The notes: a model not told the origin generated them from the letters alone. A stretch of DNA of 48,012 nucleotides from Planctomycetaceae bacterium (GCA_016125265.1 WGMC01000019.1:1-48012), one strand, 5' to 3'; shown: positions 19,747-29,489, numbered from the stretch's first letter. Made by a program: numbers and translations.

Positions 19747-21588
19747 TCAGCGCTGCTTCTTGCGGCGGCCGGCGTCCAGCTCCTTCTTGCGCATGCGCAT
19801 GGACTGGGGGGTGACTTCGAGGAGCTCGTCGTCCTCGAGGAACTCGAGCGACTCCTCCAGGCTGAGTTGCAGCGGCGGCGGCAACTGCACACCGTCGTCC
19901 TTGCCGGCGGCGCGCATGTTGGTCAGCTTCTTCGGGCGGCAGACGTTGAGGTCGAGGTCGCCCTGTTTGTTGCTGACCCCCACGATCATGCCCTGGTAGA
20001 CCTCGTCACCGGGTGCGACGAACCAATCGCCGCGGTCGGACAGCGAGTCGAGGGCGTACCCCGTGGCCGGGCCGGCCCGGTCGGCCACCAGCACGGCGCC
20101 GACCCGGCGGGGGATCGCGCCGCCGTCCGGCTTCCAACCTTCGAACAGGTGGCCGAGGATCGCCTCGCCCTGGCTGAGCGACAACAGCGCCGTGCGCGCG
20201 CCGATCAGGCCGCGGGCGGGCACGGAGAACTCGAGGCGTGTCATCTCGCCCGTGGTCTCCATCTCGAGCATTTCGCCGCGGCGGCGGCCCAGGAACTCGA
20301 TCACACGGCCCGCGTGCACCGTGGGGACCTCGATCGTGGCGCGCTCGAAGGGTTCGCAGATCTCGCCGTCGACCTCCTTCAGGATCACCTGGGGTTTGGC
20401 GACGGCGAACTCGTAACCCTCGCGGCGCATGTTCTCGATGAGCACGCCGAGGTGCATCACACCGCGTCCCAGCACCTCGAGCGAGTCCGTGCGCTCCGTC
20501 GGGCGCAGGTGCAGGGCGGCATCGCGCAGGGCGGCCTTCTCGAGGCGCGTTTGCACCTGGCGGCTCGTCACGAACTTGCCCTCGCGACCCGAGAAGGGCG
20601 AGTCGTTGACTTGGAACACCATCGACAGGGTCGGCTCGTCGAGGGTGATGGCGGGCAGCGGATCGATGTGCTCGGCCGGGCAGAGGGTGTCGCCGATCGA
20701 GAGCTCATCGATGCCCGCGACCACCGCGATGTCGCCGCCCTGGACCGAGTCGACGGCCGCGCGCACGAGTCCCTCGTAGCGGTAGAGCGTCTTGACCGCG
20801 ACCGAGAGAGGTTTCGGGCGATCGGGGTGGCACAGCATGAGCCGCGCGCCGAGGCGCAGAGTGCCGCGCGCCACCCGGCCGACGCCGATGCGACCGACGA
20901 AGTCGTCGTGGTCGATCGTCACCGCTTGGAACTGCAGCGGCGCGTTGGGATCGGCGTTGGGGCCGGGCACGGTGCGCAGCAGGAGCTCGAAGAAGGGTGC
21001 CAGGTCCTGGGCGCGTTGGCCCAGTTCCTGCACGGCCCATCCGTCGCGGCCGGAGCCGTAACAGACCGGGAAGTCGAGCTGGTCGTCGCTGGCACCGAGT
21101 TCGACGAAGAGGTCGAAGACTTCGTTGAGCACCTCGGTGGGGCGCGCATCGGGCCGGTCGATCTTGTTGATCATGACCAGCGCCTTGAGGCCCCGTTCCA
21201 GCGCCTTGCGCAGCACGAAGCGCGTCTGGGGCATGGGGCCCTCGAAGCTGTCGACGAGGAGCAGCACCGCGTCCGCCATGCTGAGCGTGCGCTCTACCTG
21301 GCCGCCGAAGTCGGCGTGTCCAGGCGTGTCGACGATGTTGATGCGCACGCCCTTGTAGTTGATGGACGTGTTCTTGGCGAGGATCGTGATGCCGCGCTCG
21401 CGTTCCTGGGCGTCGGAGTCCATCACACGCTCTGGCATGTGTTGGTTCTCGCGGAAGGTGCCGGCGAACTTGAACATGGCGTCGACCAGTGTGGTCTTGC
21501 CGTGGTCAACGTGCGCCACGATGGCGAGGTTTCGGACGTCGAGGGCCGTGGACGCGGTGCGCAGGGGCCCCGAGCTAAGCGTGGACAT
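19747..21588 (-). CDS. typA: Ribosome-associated GTPase TypA/BipA
   Basis: The 613-residue translational GTPase belongs to the EF-G family. G-domain motifs are [10 protein letters not shown] (25-34), the switch-[15 protein letters not shown] and the ERERGIT box. The C-terminal region has TypA-specific stretches ([40 protein letters not shown]). The protein binds 70S ribosomes and supports 50S assembly and stress adaptation. The ATG at 21588 is chosen because the GTPase fold begins about 20 residues later. It lies 56 nt downstream of the exonuclease gene on the same strand. Its terminus is Lys/Arg-rich. Confidence 0.96.
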   Translation of the reverse strand: MSTLSSGPLRTASTALDVRNLAIVAHVDHGKTTLVDAMFKFAGTFRENQHMPERVMDSDAQERERGITILAKNTSINYKGVRINIVDTPGHADFGGQVERTLSMADAVLLLVDSFEGPMPQTRFVLRKALERGLKALVMINKIDRPDARPTEVLNEVFDLFVELGASDDQLDFPVCYGSGRDGWAVQELGQRAQDLAPFFELLLRTVPGPNADPNAPLQFQAVTIDHDDFVGRIGVGRVARGTLRLGARLMLCHPDRPKPLSVAVKTLYRYEGLVRAAVDSVQGGDIAVVAGIDELSIGDTLCPAEHIDPLPAITLDEPTLSMVFQVNDSPFSGREGKFVTSRQVQTRLEKAALRDAALHLRPTERTDSLEVLGRGVMHLGVLIENMRREGYEFAVAKPQVILKEVDGEICEPFERATIEVPTVHAGRVIEFLGRRRGEMLEMETTGEMTRLEFSVPARGLIGARTALLSLSQGEAILGHLFEGWKPDGGAIPRRVGAVLVADRAGPATGYALDSLSDRGDWFVAPGDEVYQGMIVGVSNKQGDLDLNVCRPKKLTNMRAAGKDDGVQLPPPLQLSLEESLEFLEDDELLEVTPQSMRMRKKELDAGRRKKQR

Positions 21589-21644
21589 AGGAAAATGGGG
21601 TTCGAAATCGATCCGCTGAAGTACGCCGCCCGGGCGCAGGGAGT

Positions 21645-22451
21645 TCAGTCGAGGGCGACGTACTGGATGGTGTCGAGCGCGTGCGTTTCGAGCGCACCAC
21701 TCGCGGGGCAGCGGGCCTCCAAGAAGGCCCGCGAGCCGTGGGGATAGAGCAGGAGCGGCACCAATCGCCGCGGTATGGGGGTGCTCGACGCCCGTTCGCC
21801 GAAACAGAGTGTGACCGCGCGGCCGACTCGGCAGGCTTCGTGCAGCGGGGTGTGCCGGCGCGCCAGCGCGGGCGGCATCAGGGCGCGGACACGCGGGCGC
21901 GGGCGCGCCACCGACGGTGTCGCCAGCGGGTCGAAGTTCGGCCAACCTCCGCGCGGTTCGAGCAGCGCGGCGAGCAGCTCGTAGAGGGCCTGCGTGTCGG
22001 TATCGGCGCGGTGGTTGGGCCGCGTCGCGAGCGACAGATGTTCCGCGAGGTCCGCGAGGCCGTGACGCGGCGCGCGCGGCAACCAGCGTTTTGCGAGGGC
22101 CTGCGAATCGAGCAAACGACCCGTCGGCAGCGGCAGCCGGTGGCGGGTGCATTCGAAACCCAACACGCGCGCGTCGCTGCGCACCGAGTGGGCCACCAGC
22201 CAATCGCGACCGGCAAACGCGTTGAAGGCGGGCAACACGTCTTCCGCGGTGCGGGCATCGCTCAGATCGGCGCTCCCCATTCCATGCACCGCCTCCGAGG
22301 CGGAATCAACGGGCACGTGGGGGCGCACCAGGGAGTGGAAACGATCCACGACCTGGCCTTCGACCACCTTCCAGGCGGCCAGTTCGACGAGGTGGGGAGC
22401 GCCCGCTTGAGCGGCGCTCTCCGTGTCGAACAGAATCAGCGGGGCATTCAT
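21645..22451 (-). CDS. DnaQ-type 3'-5' exonuclease with C-terminal WYL-like domain
   Basis: The 268-residue protein has two parts. Residues 4-165 are a DEDDh exonuclease: Asp9 and Glu11 in LFDTES, Asp93 in AHSVRSDARVLGFE, and His147/Asp152 in HRADTDTQAL. Residues about 200-265 resemble a WYL ligand-sensing domain: a GRAVTLCFGE strand, PRRLVPLLLYPHGSRAFLEA, then THALDTIQYVAL at the position of the usual 'RxFRLDRI'. The tyrosine of W-Y-L is not obvious, so the second assignment is tentative. A TAGAAT box on the minus strand (22476-22471) lies 19 nt before the start. It could be a nucleic-acid repair or degradation enzyme whose activity is gated by a ligand. Confidence 0.8.
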   Translation of the reverse strand: MNAPLILFDTESAAQAGAPHLVELAAWKVVEGQVVDRFHSLVRPHVPVDSASEAVHGMGSADLSDARTAEDVLPAFNAFAGRDWLVAHSVRSDARVLGFECTRHRLPLPTGRLLDSQALAKRWLPRAPRHGLADLAEHLSLATRPNHRADTDTQALYELLAALLEPRGGWPNFDPLATPSVARPRPRVRALMPPALARRHTPLHEACRVGRAVTLCFGERASSTPIPRRLVPLLLYPHGSRAFLEARCPASGALETHALDTIQYVALD

Positions 22452-22660
22452 CGGGGCGATTTGGCGCAAGATTCTAGCAGCCTTAGGGGGGGCCTCCGCG
22501 GGCGGCCCGGGGGCCACTCCCGCTTTCCGACGGACGGGCGCCCCAACGGCCCTTGGCGGCGTGCTTCGGGCGCTCCTTCGCCCGCGGCCCAGCCCCGGAC
22601 CGAAACCGGGGCCGTCGGCGCTCGCCCCGCTTCGGAGCGGAGCCGCGCCGTTCCGCGCCT

Positions 22661-24766
22661 TCAGCTCGCCAATTCGATGAACTCGGGCAGCTCCCGGAGG
22701 GCATCCAAGTCCGAGTTGCTCCAGAGTTCCGAGCGCAGGTAGTAGCCGCGCGCCTGGGCTTCACAAAGCGCTTCCATGGCCTCCGAACGGGCGCCGAGAA
22801 GCGAAAGCACGCAGGCGATGTGGAACAGGGTGTACCCGTCCTTGGGCGCGAACTCCCGCGCTTCGGCGAGCACCCGGCGCGCGTCGTCGGCGAGCTTCAT
22901 GCGGGCGAGGAGGAGCGCGAGGTGCAGGCGGGCCTCTTGGGCCTCGGGCACGTCGCGCAGGTGACGGCGGGCGGCGGCGATCCCCTCCTCGGCGACCTCG
23001 ATGCCGTCCTCGTACCGGTCCATGCGCAGGAGCACGTTGTAGAGGTGGTCGTAGGACGCGATGTGGTGCGGTTCGAGTCCGATTGCCTTGCGCAGCAGCG
23101 CCGACGCCAGCTTGAAGTTCCCTTGACGGGCCAGGACGGCGCCCATGAAGCGGTGCGCCAACCACTCCTTCTCGTCGAGGCGGATGGCCATGCGGTACTC
23201 GCGCAGTGCGTCCTCGGACTGGCCGGTCATGGCGTACGCAAACCCGAGGGACGTGTGCGCCTCGGCGCAGTTGGGGTCGAGTTGCAACGCGCGCCGCGCG
23301 GAGTCGAAAGCCTCTTCGAGGAACGTGCGGTCCCCGTCCCAGTAGACGAACTTCCGCACCAGCGCTTCGGCCAAGCCCGCGTACGCGAGCGCACAAACGG
23401 GGTCCTTCGAGATGGCGCGCCGGAAGCCGCTGACGGACGCCAAGAGGTGTTTGGTCGTGCCCCGGTGCAGCACCTCGTGGGCGCGCCGCGCCAAGGCATC
23501 TGCGGACTTTGGATCGCGCGCGAGCGGCGGCAGCGCTTCGATCGTGTCCTCGCTCAACTTGCGGCGCACGGCGCGCGCCAGGGCGCGCACGAGTTGCCCC
23601 TGCAGACCCCACTCGTCGCTGTCGCTGTGCTCGAGGCGCTCGTGGGCGAGTTCGGTGTGATCGCCGGGCTGTTGGCCCAGGCGTCGCAGGCGGTACTCGA
23701 GCACGCCGCGGGTGTCCCGCAGCTCCAAACTGGCGCGCAGCACGAACGTGCCGGGCGAGCTGGGCTCCAACTGGTCCGCGTCCAAAAGCTGGATTTCGAG
23801 GCCCGTGGAGCGCTTCAGTTCGGAATGCAGGTCCTGGCGCAGGCTGCCCGCGAAGAGGCGCGCGTGTTCGTCGCCGCCCAGCACCTCGAGGGGCGGCACC
23901 GCGATGCGCCCGCGCAACTTGACCGCCGAACTGTTGACCTTGATGTCCTTGACGCGTTTGTCGACCTGCTCGAGTTCGGCGACCAAATCGCTGCCGTCCT
24001 CGAAGCGGTCCTTGGGCTCGCGGGCGAGGCACTTCATCACGAATGTCTCGAGCGCCTCCGGCAGCCCCGCGCGCAGCTCCGACGGGGGGCGCGGGTTGCC
24101 GTCCAGGATCGCCATGCACACCTCGGGGAACGTGCGCCCGGGGAACGGCAGCTCGCCCGTCAGCATGTGGTAGAAGACCGCGCCGAACGCAAACACGTCG
24201 GAGCGCGCGTTCAGATCCTGGCCGCGCACCTGCTCCGGAGACATGTAGAGCACGGTCCCGACGAGCATGCCCTCCTGGGTGATGTTCGATTCCCCCGTGC
24301 TGCGGCAGATGCCGAAGTCGAGCAACTTCACCTTGCCGTCGGCGAGCACCATGATGTTCGCCGGCTTGAGGTCGCGGTGGATCAGGTGGTGCTGGTGCAC
24401 CAGCTCCAGCGCCGAAGCGACCTGCAGCCCATAACGCACCGCGTCGTCGAAAGGGATCTGCCGGTTGTCCTGGAGGATCTTGTCGAGCGTCTGGCCCTCC
24501 AAGTACTCGAGCACGATGTAACTCGTGCCCTTGTCCTGCCCGTACTCGTAGATCGTCGCGATGTTCGGGTGCGCGAGGGTGCTGGTGTGTTTTGCCTCGC
24601 GTTCGAAGCGCGTCACGGCCTCGGGGTCGAACTCGATGTGCGGGCGCAAAATCTTCAGCGCCACGGTGCGCCCCAGGCGGGTGTCGCGCGCGCGGTAGAC
24701 CTCGCTCTGGGGGCCTTCGCCCAGGCGGTCCTTCTCGCGGTCGAACTCAAAACTCGCGAACTTCAT
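22661..24766 (-). CDS. Hanks-type Ser/Thr protein kinase with TolB-like and TPR domains
   Basis: This 701-residue protein has no evident membrane helix. The kinase domain (about 1-270) has a glycine-rich loop LGEGPQSEVYRARD, catalytic-pair Lys38 in VALKIL, HRDLKPANI with Asp132, DFG at 150-152 and SPEQ in the activation segment. Residues about 295-415 resemble the TolB-like domain often found after such kinases (PLEVLGGDEHARLFAGSL and AVRRKL). The remainder holds TPR-like repeats, for example AEAHTSLGFAYAMTGQSEDA. The multi-domain layout suits a cytoplasmic signalling hub whose partners dock on the TPRs. It is transcribed divergently from the hypothetical gene at 24829. Confidence 0.92.
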   Translation of the reverse strand: MKFASFEFDREKDRLGEGPQSEVYRARDTRLGRTVALKILRPHIEFDPEAVTRFEREAKHTSTLAHPNIATIYEYGQDKGTSYIVLEYLEGQTLDKILQDNRQIPFDDAVRYGLQVASALELVHQHHLIHRDLKPANIMVLADGKVKLLDFGICRSTGESNITQEGMLVGTVLYMSPEQVRGQDLNARSDVFAFGAVFYHMLTGELPFPGRTFPEVCMAILDGNPRPPSELRAGLPEALETFVMKCLAREPKDRFEDGSDLVAELEQVDKRVKDIKVNSSAVKLRGRIAVPPLEVLGGDEHARLFAGSLRQDLHSELKRSTGLEIQLLDADQLEPSSPGTFVLRASLELRDTRGVLEYRLRRLGQQPGDHTELAHERLEHSDSDEWGLQGQLVRALARAVRRKLSEDTIEALPPLARDPKSADALARRAHEVLHRGTTKHLLASVSGFRRAISKDPVCALAYAGLAEALVRKFVYWDGDRTFLEEAFDSARRALQLDPNCAEAHTSLGFAYAMTGQSEDALREYRMAIRLDEKEWLAHRFMGAVLARQGNFKLASALLRKAIGLEPHHIASYDHLYNVLLRMDRYEDGIEVAEEGIAAARRHLRDVPEAQEARLHLALLLARMKLADDARRVLAEAREFAPKDGYTLFHIACVLSLLGARSEAMEALCEAQARGYYLRSELWSNSDLDALRELPEFIELAS

Positions 24767-24828
24767 GGGTGGTGGGGCGGCGGCGGTATCTTAGTGTCCG
24801 GCCGCGGGGCACCCGCGCGCGAAGCACC

Positions 24829-25596
24829 GTGGTCGAGAAGCCGGACGCCGAACCCAAAGCCCTCACCAGCGAGATCCGCTTCGAGGAGTCCGATTTCCAC
24901 GCCCTCTCGGACCGGTTGGCCGGCGACCGCCAGTTCGACGACGCGCGGCTCATGACCCGGCGCAAGCTGGGCACCCTCGCCAAGCAGGCCGTCGAGCGGT
25001 TGGCAGGCGGCGGCCTCGAACTGGTGTCCCGCACCAGCCTCCACACGCCCAACACCTTCAACGCGATGCGTGTGAAGCGGATCTGGGCGTACTTGGTGCG
25101 CTCGAAGGCGGAAAAGTCCCGGCTGAAGCGCACCCTGGGGGCGGACCTGGCGAAGGACCTGGACGCCGCGTACCGCAACGCCTACCTGTGCCTCGCGGTC
25201 GAAGCCGAGGCCTTGGAGGTTTCCCTGAGGCTCCATCCCGAGGCCTGGTACGACGGTCAAAACCTCGTGAACCGCACCCGGCGCGAGGGCCTGGACGGCT
25301 GGCTGGCCGAGTTGAACCGCCTGGACGGCTTCTGCCTCAAGATGCACGACTGGAAGGGGGAGTGGCGGCTGGGGAGCCTGGATCGATCGGCCCTGAAGGA
25401 GTTCCTCTCCTTCTACAAGCCAGGGGAACACCGGTTGTCCGTGGAGCGGCGCTGGCCCGTGCCGCCCGGGGCCCGCGGGGCGGCCCTGGGTCCCGAGGCG
25501 CCCCTCGAACTCCTGGACCAACTGCATCGGCTCGCGAGCCTCTACCGCTTCACGGCCTGGTCCGAGCACTCCGACTTCTTGTTCTCCGGGTCCTAG
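24829..25596 (+). CDS. Conserved-looking hypothetical cytoplasmic protein, 255 aa
   Basis: The GTG at 24829 gives a soluble, charged, largely helical protein without signal peptide or recognisable catalytic motif. Features include SRTSLHTPNTFNAMRVKRIW, an Arg/Lys-rich middle and DWKGEWRLGSLDR. A TAGTGT element at 24792-24797 lies 31 nt upstream and could serve as -10 box. It is divergent from the kinase gene with only 62 bp between starts, so the two may share control. No family was recognised. Confidence 0.7.
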   Translation: MVEKPDAEPKALTSEIRFEESDFHALSDRLAGDRQFDDARLMTRRKLGTLAKQAVERLAGGGLELVSRTSLHTPNTFNAMRVKRIWAYLVRSKAEKSRLKRTLGADLAKDLDAAYRNAYLCLAVEAEALEVSLRLHPEAWYDGQNLVNRTRREGLDGWLAELNRLDGFCLKMHDWKGEWRLGSLDRSALKEFLSFYKPGEHRLSVERRWPVPPGARGAALGPEAPLELLDQLHRLASLYRFTAWSEHSDFLFSGS

Positions 25597-25660
25597 GGCC
25601 GGTCGGCCTGGCGCAGGACCTCCCAGGAACGGGGCACGAGGACCTCTTTCGGGACTGAAA

Positions 25661-25710
25661 GGCGGCCCGGGCCGCCGCCGGATACCCTCGCGCCACCCGG
25701 GTCTAGACCC
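25661..25710. promoter_or_regulatory. Two perfect palindromes upstream of pntAA
   Basis: ggcggcccgggccgcc (25661-25676) and gggtctagaccc (25699-25710) are exact palindromes. The second ends 21 nt before the pntAA ATG, and a TACCCT element (25683-25688) lies between them. The arrangement could be an operator around a promoter; the first could also be a terminator for the preceding gene. Confidence 0.3.
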
Positions 25711-25731
25711 CCGTCCCAACCCCGGGCCCCC

Positions 25732-26910
25732 ATGACTGTCCTGTTCGTGCCCGTCGAAACCCGCGCCGGGGAGCGCCGTGTGGCCGCCACCCCGGATTCC
25801 GTGCGGCGCCTTGTGAAGCTGGGTCTCGAGGTCGTCGTCGAGTCCGGCGCCGGGCGCTCGGCCGGATTCGAGGACACGGCCTACCGGGACGCGGGAGCGA
25901 CCCTCGGCGGCCCCGGGGACTTGGCCCGGGCCGAGGTCGTGCTGCGGGTCCAACCCCCGACCGCCGCCCAAGCCGAAGCCCAGGCAGAGGGAACGACCCT
26001 GATTGGGTTCCTCGCCGCGCAGGCCGAGCTCGATGCCGTCGTCGCGCTGCGACAGCGGCGCATCTCGGCGGTCGCGATGGAACTGGTGCCCCGCATCACC
26101 CGGGCCCAGTCGATGGACGCGCTGTCCTCCCAGGCGACGGTCGCGGGTTACAAGGCCGTGGTGCTGGCCGCGCAGCACAGTCCGCGGCTCTTTCCGCTCC
26201 TGATGACCGCCGCAGGCACCGTTCGCCCCGCGAAGTGCGTGGTGTTCGGCGCGGGGGTCGCCGGACTGCAGGCCATCGCCACGGCGCGGCGCCTCGGGTG
26301 CCAAGTCGAAGCGACCGACGTGCGCCTCGCCGCGAAGGAGCAGGTCGAGTCGCTGGGGGCCAAGTTCATAGAGGTCGAGGGTGCGGCGGACCAGGAGGGC
26401 GCCGGCGGGTACGCGAAGGAGGCCAGCGAGGAGTTCCTGAAGCGCCAGCGCGAAGAGGTCGCGCGCCGGGTGGCCGAGGCCAATGTCGTGATCACGACGG
26501 CACAGGTTCCGGGTCGCAAGGCGCCGCTCCTCATCACCGAGGACATGCTGCGCGCGATGGCGCCGGGCTCCGTCGTCGTCGACCTGGCCGTCGAATCCGG
26601 CGGCAACTGCGCGTTGGTGGAGCTCGACCAGGTGGTCGAACGCCACGGCGTGACGCTGGTCGGCATCGGCAATCTGCCCGCGACGGTGCCGTACCACGCC
26701 AGCGAGTTGTACGCGCGCAACCTCGTCAATCTCGTCGCCCACGCAGTGCCCAAGGGGGGCGGCGCGCCGCTCTTCGATCCAAGCGATGAGATCTTCAGCG
26801 CGGCGCTCCTCGTCCACGCGGGCGAGGTGCGCCACGCGCCCACGGCCGCGGCGCTCGCCCAACGGGAAGCCGCCGACGGATCCAGCACACAGGAACAGCC
26901 CAACCCATGA
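25732..26910 (+). CDS. pntAA: NAD(P) transhydrogenase alpha subunit, NAD(H)-binding part (PntAA)
   Basis: The 392-residue domain I protein binds NAD(H). It has the alanine dehydrogenase/PNT N-terminal fold (ETRAGERRVAATPDSVRRLV), the Rossmann motif VFGAGVAGLQAIATARRLG and the mobile-loop region with VITTAQVPGRKAP. The membrane helices of a full PntA are absent because they are encoded by the next gene, giving the three-gene form. The enzyme couples hydride transfer from NADH to NADP+ with proton re-entry, supplying NADPH. Stop and start overlap with pntAB (ATGA, 26907-26910). Confidence 0.95.
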   Translation: MTVLFVPVETRAGERRVAATPDSVRRLVKLGLEVVVESGAGRSAGFEDTAYRDAGATLGGPGDLARAEVVLRVQPPTAAQAEAQAEGTTLIGFLAAQAELDAVVALRQRRISAVAMELVPRITRAQSMDALSSQATVAGYKAVVLAAQHSPRLFPLLMTAAGTVRPAKCVVFGAGVAGLQAIATARRLGCQVEATDVRLAAKEQVESLGAKFIEVEGAADQEGAGGYAKEASEEFLKRQREEVARRVAEANVVITTAQVPGRKAPLLITEDMLRAMAPGSVVVDLAVESGGNCALVELDQVVERHGVTLVGIGNLPATVPYHASELYARNLVNLVAHAVPKGGGAPLFDPSDEIFSAALLVHAGEVRHAPTAAALAQREAADGSSTQEQPNP

Positions 26911-27278
26911 CCACCATCTCGAGTGTCGTCGTCCAAACGAGCGCGGCCCCGGAACTGGGTGTGGCGGACCTGCCGTTTGCCCTGGTCGGGCTGTGGGTGC
27001 TCTTGCTCGCGGTGTTCGTGGGTTTCGAGCTGATCACGAAGGTCCCGCCCACGTTGCACACGCCACTCATGTCCGGCGCCAACGCGATCAGCGGCATCAC
27101 CTTGGTGGGGGCCCTGTGTTGCACGGGCGCGGACTACCCGTTCCTCGGCAAGGCGCTGGGTGTGCTCGCCATCGCACTCAGCACCGTGAACGTGGTCGGC
27201 GGTTTCCTGGTCACGGATCGCATGCTCGCCATGTTCCAGACCAAGGCGAAGAAGGACGGCCGCGGGCCGAAGGCCTGA
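26907..27278 (+). CDS. pntAB: NAD(P) transhydrogenase alpha subunit, membrane part (PntAB)
   Basis: The 123-residue protein has three or four hydrophobic helices. It includes the family motif TLHTPLMSGANAISGITLVG, and NVVGGFLVTDRMLAMF at the end. It forms part of the proton channel together with PntB. The start overlaps the pntAA stop and the gene ends 2 nt before pntB. Confidence 0.95.
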   Translation: MTTISSVVVQTSAAPELGVADLPFALVGLWVLLLAVFVGFELITKVPPTLHTPLMSGANAISGITLVGALCCTGADYPFLGKALGVLAIALSTVNVVGGFLVTDRMLAMFQTKAKKDGRGPKA

Positions 27279-27280
27279 CC

Positions 27281-28738
27281 ATGCCCGGGCGTTTGTGGGA
27301 TCTCGAGCTCGTCGAGCTCGTCTACATGGTCGCGGCCTTCTGCTTCGTGCTGGGGCTGAAACGGCTCGGCGCGGTGCGGACGGCGCGCTCGGGCAACTTG
27401 CTGGCGTCGCTCGGCATGTTGTTCGCCGTCGTCGCCACGGTGTACCTGGTGTTCGGGGAGGCTTCGCTCGTTCTGCTGCTCGTCGGCCTGGTGCTGGGCG
27501 GCGCCGCCGGCGTGGTCCTGGCGCGGCGTGTGCCGATGACGGCCATGCCGGAGCTGGTTGCGTTCTTCAATGGGCTGGGCGGAGCGGCGTCCATGTTGGT
27601 GGCGCTCGCGGAAATCGCGGCGTACACACGCGCCATTCCCGCAGTCGACGCAGCGCCGACGATGGCCGAGGGCGTCGGAGCGCTGGGCGGCGTGCCGTTC
27701 TCGGTGGCCGTCGTGGTGTCGATCCTGATCGGAGCGCTGACCCTGAGCGGCAGTTTGGTCGCCTACGGCAAACTCTCGGGGCGGCTCAAGGTCGACCGCA
27801 TCGGGTTGCTCGGATCGCGTCCGGTCAACGGCGTGTTGTTCGCGCTGGCCCTGGGTTTGGGCGCCTGGGCGGGTTTTGCGGCCGCGGCGGGATGGCCGCT
27901 TTCGATCGCGGCGCTGCTTTTGGTACTCGCATCCCTGGCGCTGGGCTTGGGCCTGGTGCTGCCCATCGGGGGCGCGGACATGCCGGTTGTGATCTCGCTG
28001 CTCAACTCGTACTCCGGTGTCGCCGCGTCGGCGACCGGGTTCGTGCTCGAGAACAATCTTTTGATCGTGGCCGGGGCCCTGGTCGGCGCGTCGGGCCTGA
28101 TCCTGACGCAGGTCATGTGCCGCGCCATGAACCGCTCGTTGAGCAACGTGCTGTTCGCCGGTTACGGCGCCGCTGCGGCGACCGAAGCGGACACCGGGTA
28201 CACCGGCGTCAAGTCGACCACACCCGAGGAGCTGGCGCTCCTGCTGCAAGGGGCCCAGTCGGTCATCATCGTGCCCGGCTACGGCCTCGCGGTCGCGCAG
28301 GCCCAGCACAAGGTGCGCGAACTGGCGGGAATCCTCGAGAAGAGCGGCGCAGAGGTGCGTTACGCGATCCACCCGGTGGCGGGGCGTATGCCCGGGCACA
28401 TGAACGTGCTGCTCGCCGAGGCGGACGTGCCCTACGAGCAGCTCTTCGAGCTGGACCAGATCAACGGCGACTTCGCGCAAGCCGATGTCGTCGTGGTGCT
28501 CGGCGCCAACGACGTCTGCAACCCGGCCGCGACGCGGGATCCCAAGTCGCCGATCGCGGGGATGCCTGTTCTGCACGTGTGGGAGGCGCGCACCGTGGTG
28601 GTGGTGAAACGATCCCTCGCGGCGGGCTACGCAGGCATCAAGAACCCGCTGTTCGAGGGCGAGAACACGTTGATGCTCTTCGCCGACGCCAAGGCCGCCC
28701 TCGAGGGCGCGATCGCCGAGCTGAAAGCGAACGCGTGA
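27281..28738 (+). CDS. pntB: NAD(P) transhydrogenase beta subunit (PntB)
   Basis: The 485-residue subunit has about nine membrane helices followed by the NADP(H)-binding domain III. Landmarks include PELVAFFNGLGGAASMLVAL, DMPVVISLLNSYSGVAASAT, the NADP site VPGYGLAVAQAQHKVRELA, HPVAGRMPGHMNVLLAEA and GANDVCNPAA. With pntAA and pntAB it forms the complete proton-translocating transhydrogenase. The ATG at 27281 follows the pntAB stop by 2 nt. Confidence 0.96.
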   Translation: MPGRLWDLELVELVYMVAAFCFVLGLKRLGAVRTARSGNLLASLGMLFAVVATVYLVFGEASLVLLLVGLVLGGAAGVVLARRVPMTAMPELVAFFNGLGGAASMLVALAEIAAYTRAIPAVDAAPTMAEGVGALGGVPFSVAVVVSILIGALTLSGSLVAYGKLSGRLKVDRIGLLGSRPVNGVLFALALGLGAWAGFAAAAGWPLSIAALLLVLASLALGLGLVLPIGGADMPVVISLLNSYSGVAASATGFVLENNLLIVAGALVGASGLILTQVMCRAMNRSLSNVLFAGYGAAAATEADTGYTGVKSTTPEELALLLQGAQSVIIVPGYGLAVAQAQHKVRELAGILEKSGAEVRYAIHPVAGRMPGHMNVLLAEADVPYEQLFELDQINGDFAQADVVVVLGANDVCNPAATRDPKSPIAGMPVLHVWEARTVVVVKRSLAAGYAGIKNPLFEGENTLMLFADAKAALEGAIAELKANA

Positions 28739-28772
28739 TCGGGCGGCGCCGTCGAACGGCCGCCACGAACGG

Positions 28773-28813
28773 CAGCGCGGCGCGTGCGGAGTTCGTCCGC
28801 ACGCGCCGCGCTG
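28773..28813. terminator. Bidirectional hairpin between pntB and the thioredoxin-fold gene
   Basis: A perfect 18-bp stem (arms 28773-28790 and 28796-28813) encloses a 5-nt loop gttcg. It lies between the converging ends of pntB (plus) and the gene at 28830-29489 (minus), where it can serve both transcripts. No U-tract is present. Confidence 0.75.
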
Positions 28814-28829
28814 GTTCCAGGGGCCGGTT

Positions 28830-29489
28830 TCAGTTCGGGTACTTCACGCTGCAGCCGTAGGGCTCCGAGCGGGGAGTCGCGACTTCCTTGCCGGCGAGCA
28901 CCGCGTCCAGGGCCTCGCGCACGTAGTTCTTCGCGGTCGCGACGTCGGCCTGGTTCGTGCTGCGCTTGTCGTCGATGGCGCCGTCGTAGACCAGGTTGCC
29001 CGAGCCGTCGATCACGAACATGTGCGGGGTGACCTTGGCCCGGTAGCGCTTGCCGACCTCACCGGAGGGATCGAGCAGGAGCGCGGCCGGCGCGGCGTTT
29101 CGGTCCGCGGTCAGGCGCAGGGCGTCCTCGGGCGAGACGTGGCCCTGCTTGCCGGGGGCCGAGGAGTTGACCGTCAACCAAACCACACCCTTCGCGGCGT
29201 ACTCCTTCTGCAGCTTCTGCATGTTGCCGCTCGCGTAGTGCTTCACGACGAACGGGCAGTCGTGGTTGTGCCACTCGAGGACCACCGGCTTGCCGCGGAA
29301 GTCGCTGAGGTCGTGGGACTTGCCGTTGGCGTCGGCCAGGGTGAAGTCCGGGGCCAACTGGCCGACCGTGGCGAATTCGGGCGCGGCGGGCGCCCCGGCG
29401 CTGGCTTCGGTCGTCGTGGATTCGTGGGTCTGGCAGGCCGCGAGGGCAAACGCGGCGGTCATGCCAATCAGGGTGCGCATCAGGTGCAT
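28830..29489 (-). CDS. Thioredoxin-fold (peroxiredoxin-like) lipoprotein
   Basis: The 219-residue protein has a lipoprotein signal ending ALAAC, then a redoxin domain (QLAPDFTLADANGKSHDLSD, FRGKPVVLEWHNHDC). The sequence HDCPFVVKHY matches the 'CPFVxKHY' active-site region of a peroxiredoxin-like group with a single reactive cysteine. The motif TPHMFVIDGSGNLVYDGAID, with its cis-proline, is intact. It should act in the periplasm, perhaps in thiol redox or peroxide handling. A second ATG at 29480 would still leave a complete signal peptide. Confidence 0.85.
   Translation of the reverse strand: MHLMRTLIGMTAAFALAACQTHESTTTEASAGAPAAPEFATVGQLAPDFTLADANGKSHDLSDFRGKPVVLEWHNHDCPFVVKHYASGNMQKLQKEYAAKGVVWLTVNSSAPGKQGHVSPEDALRLTADRNAAPAALLLDPSGEVGKRYRAKVTPHMFVIDGSGNLVYDGAIDDKRSTNQADVATAKNYVREALDAVLAGKEVATPRSEPYGCSVKYPN

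Noticed and set aside
19268..19892. Possible small genes within the repeat-filled gap
   Set aside because: The frames follow the palindromic repeats, have no consistent codon use and recur wherever the repeat recurs.
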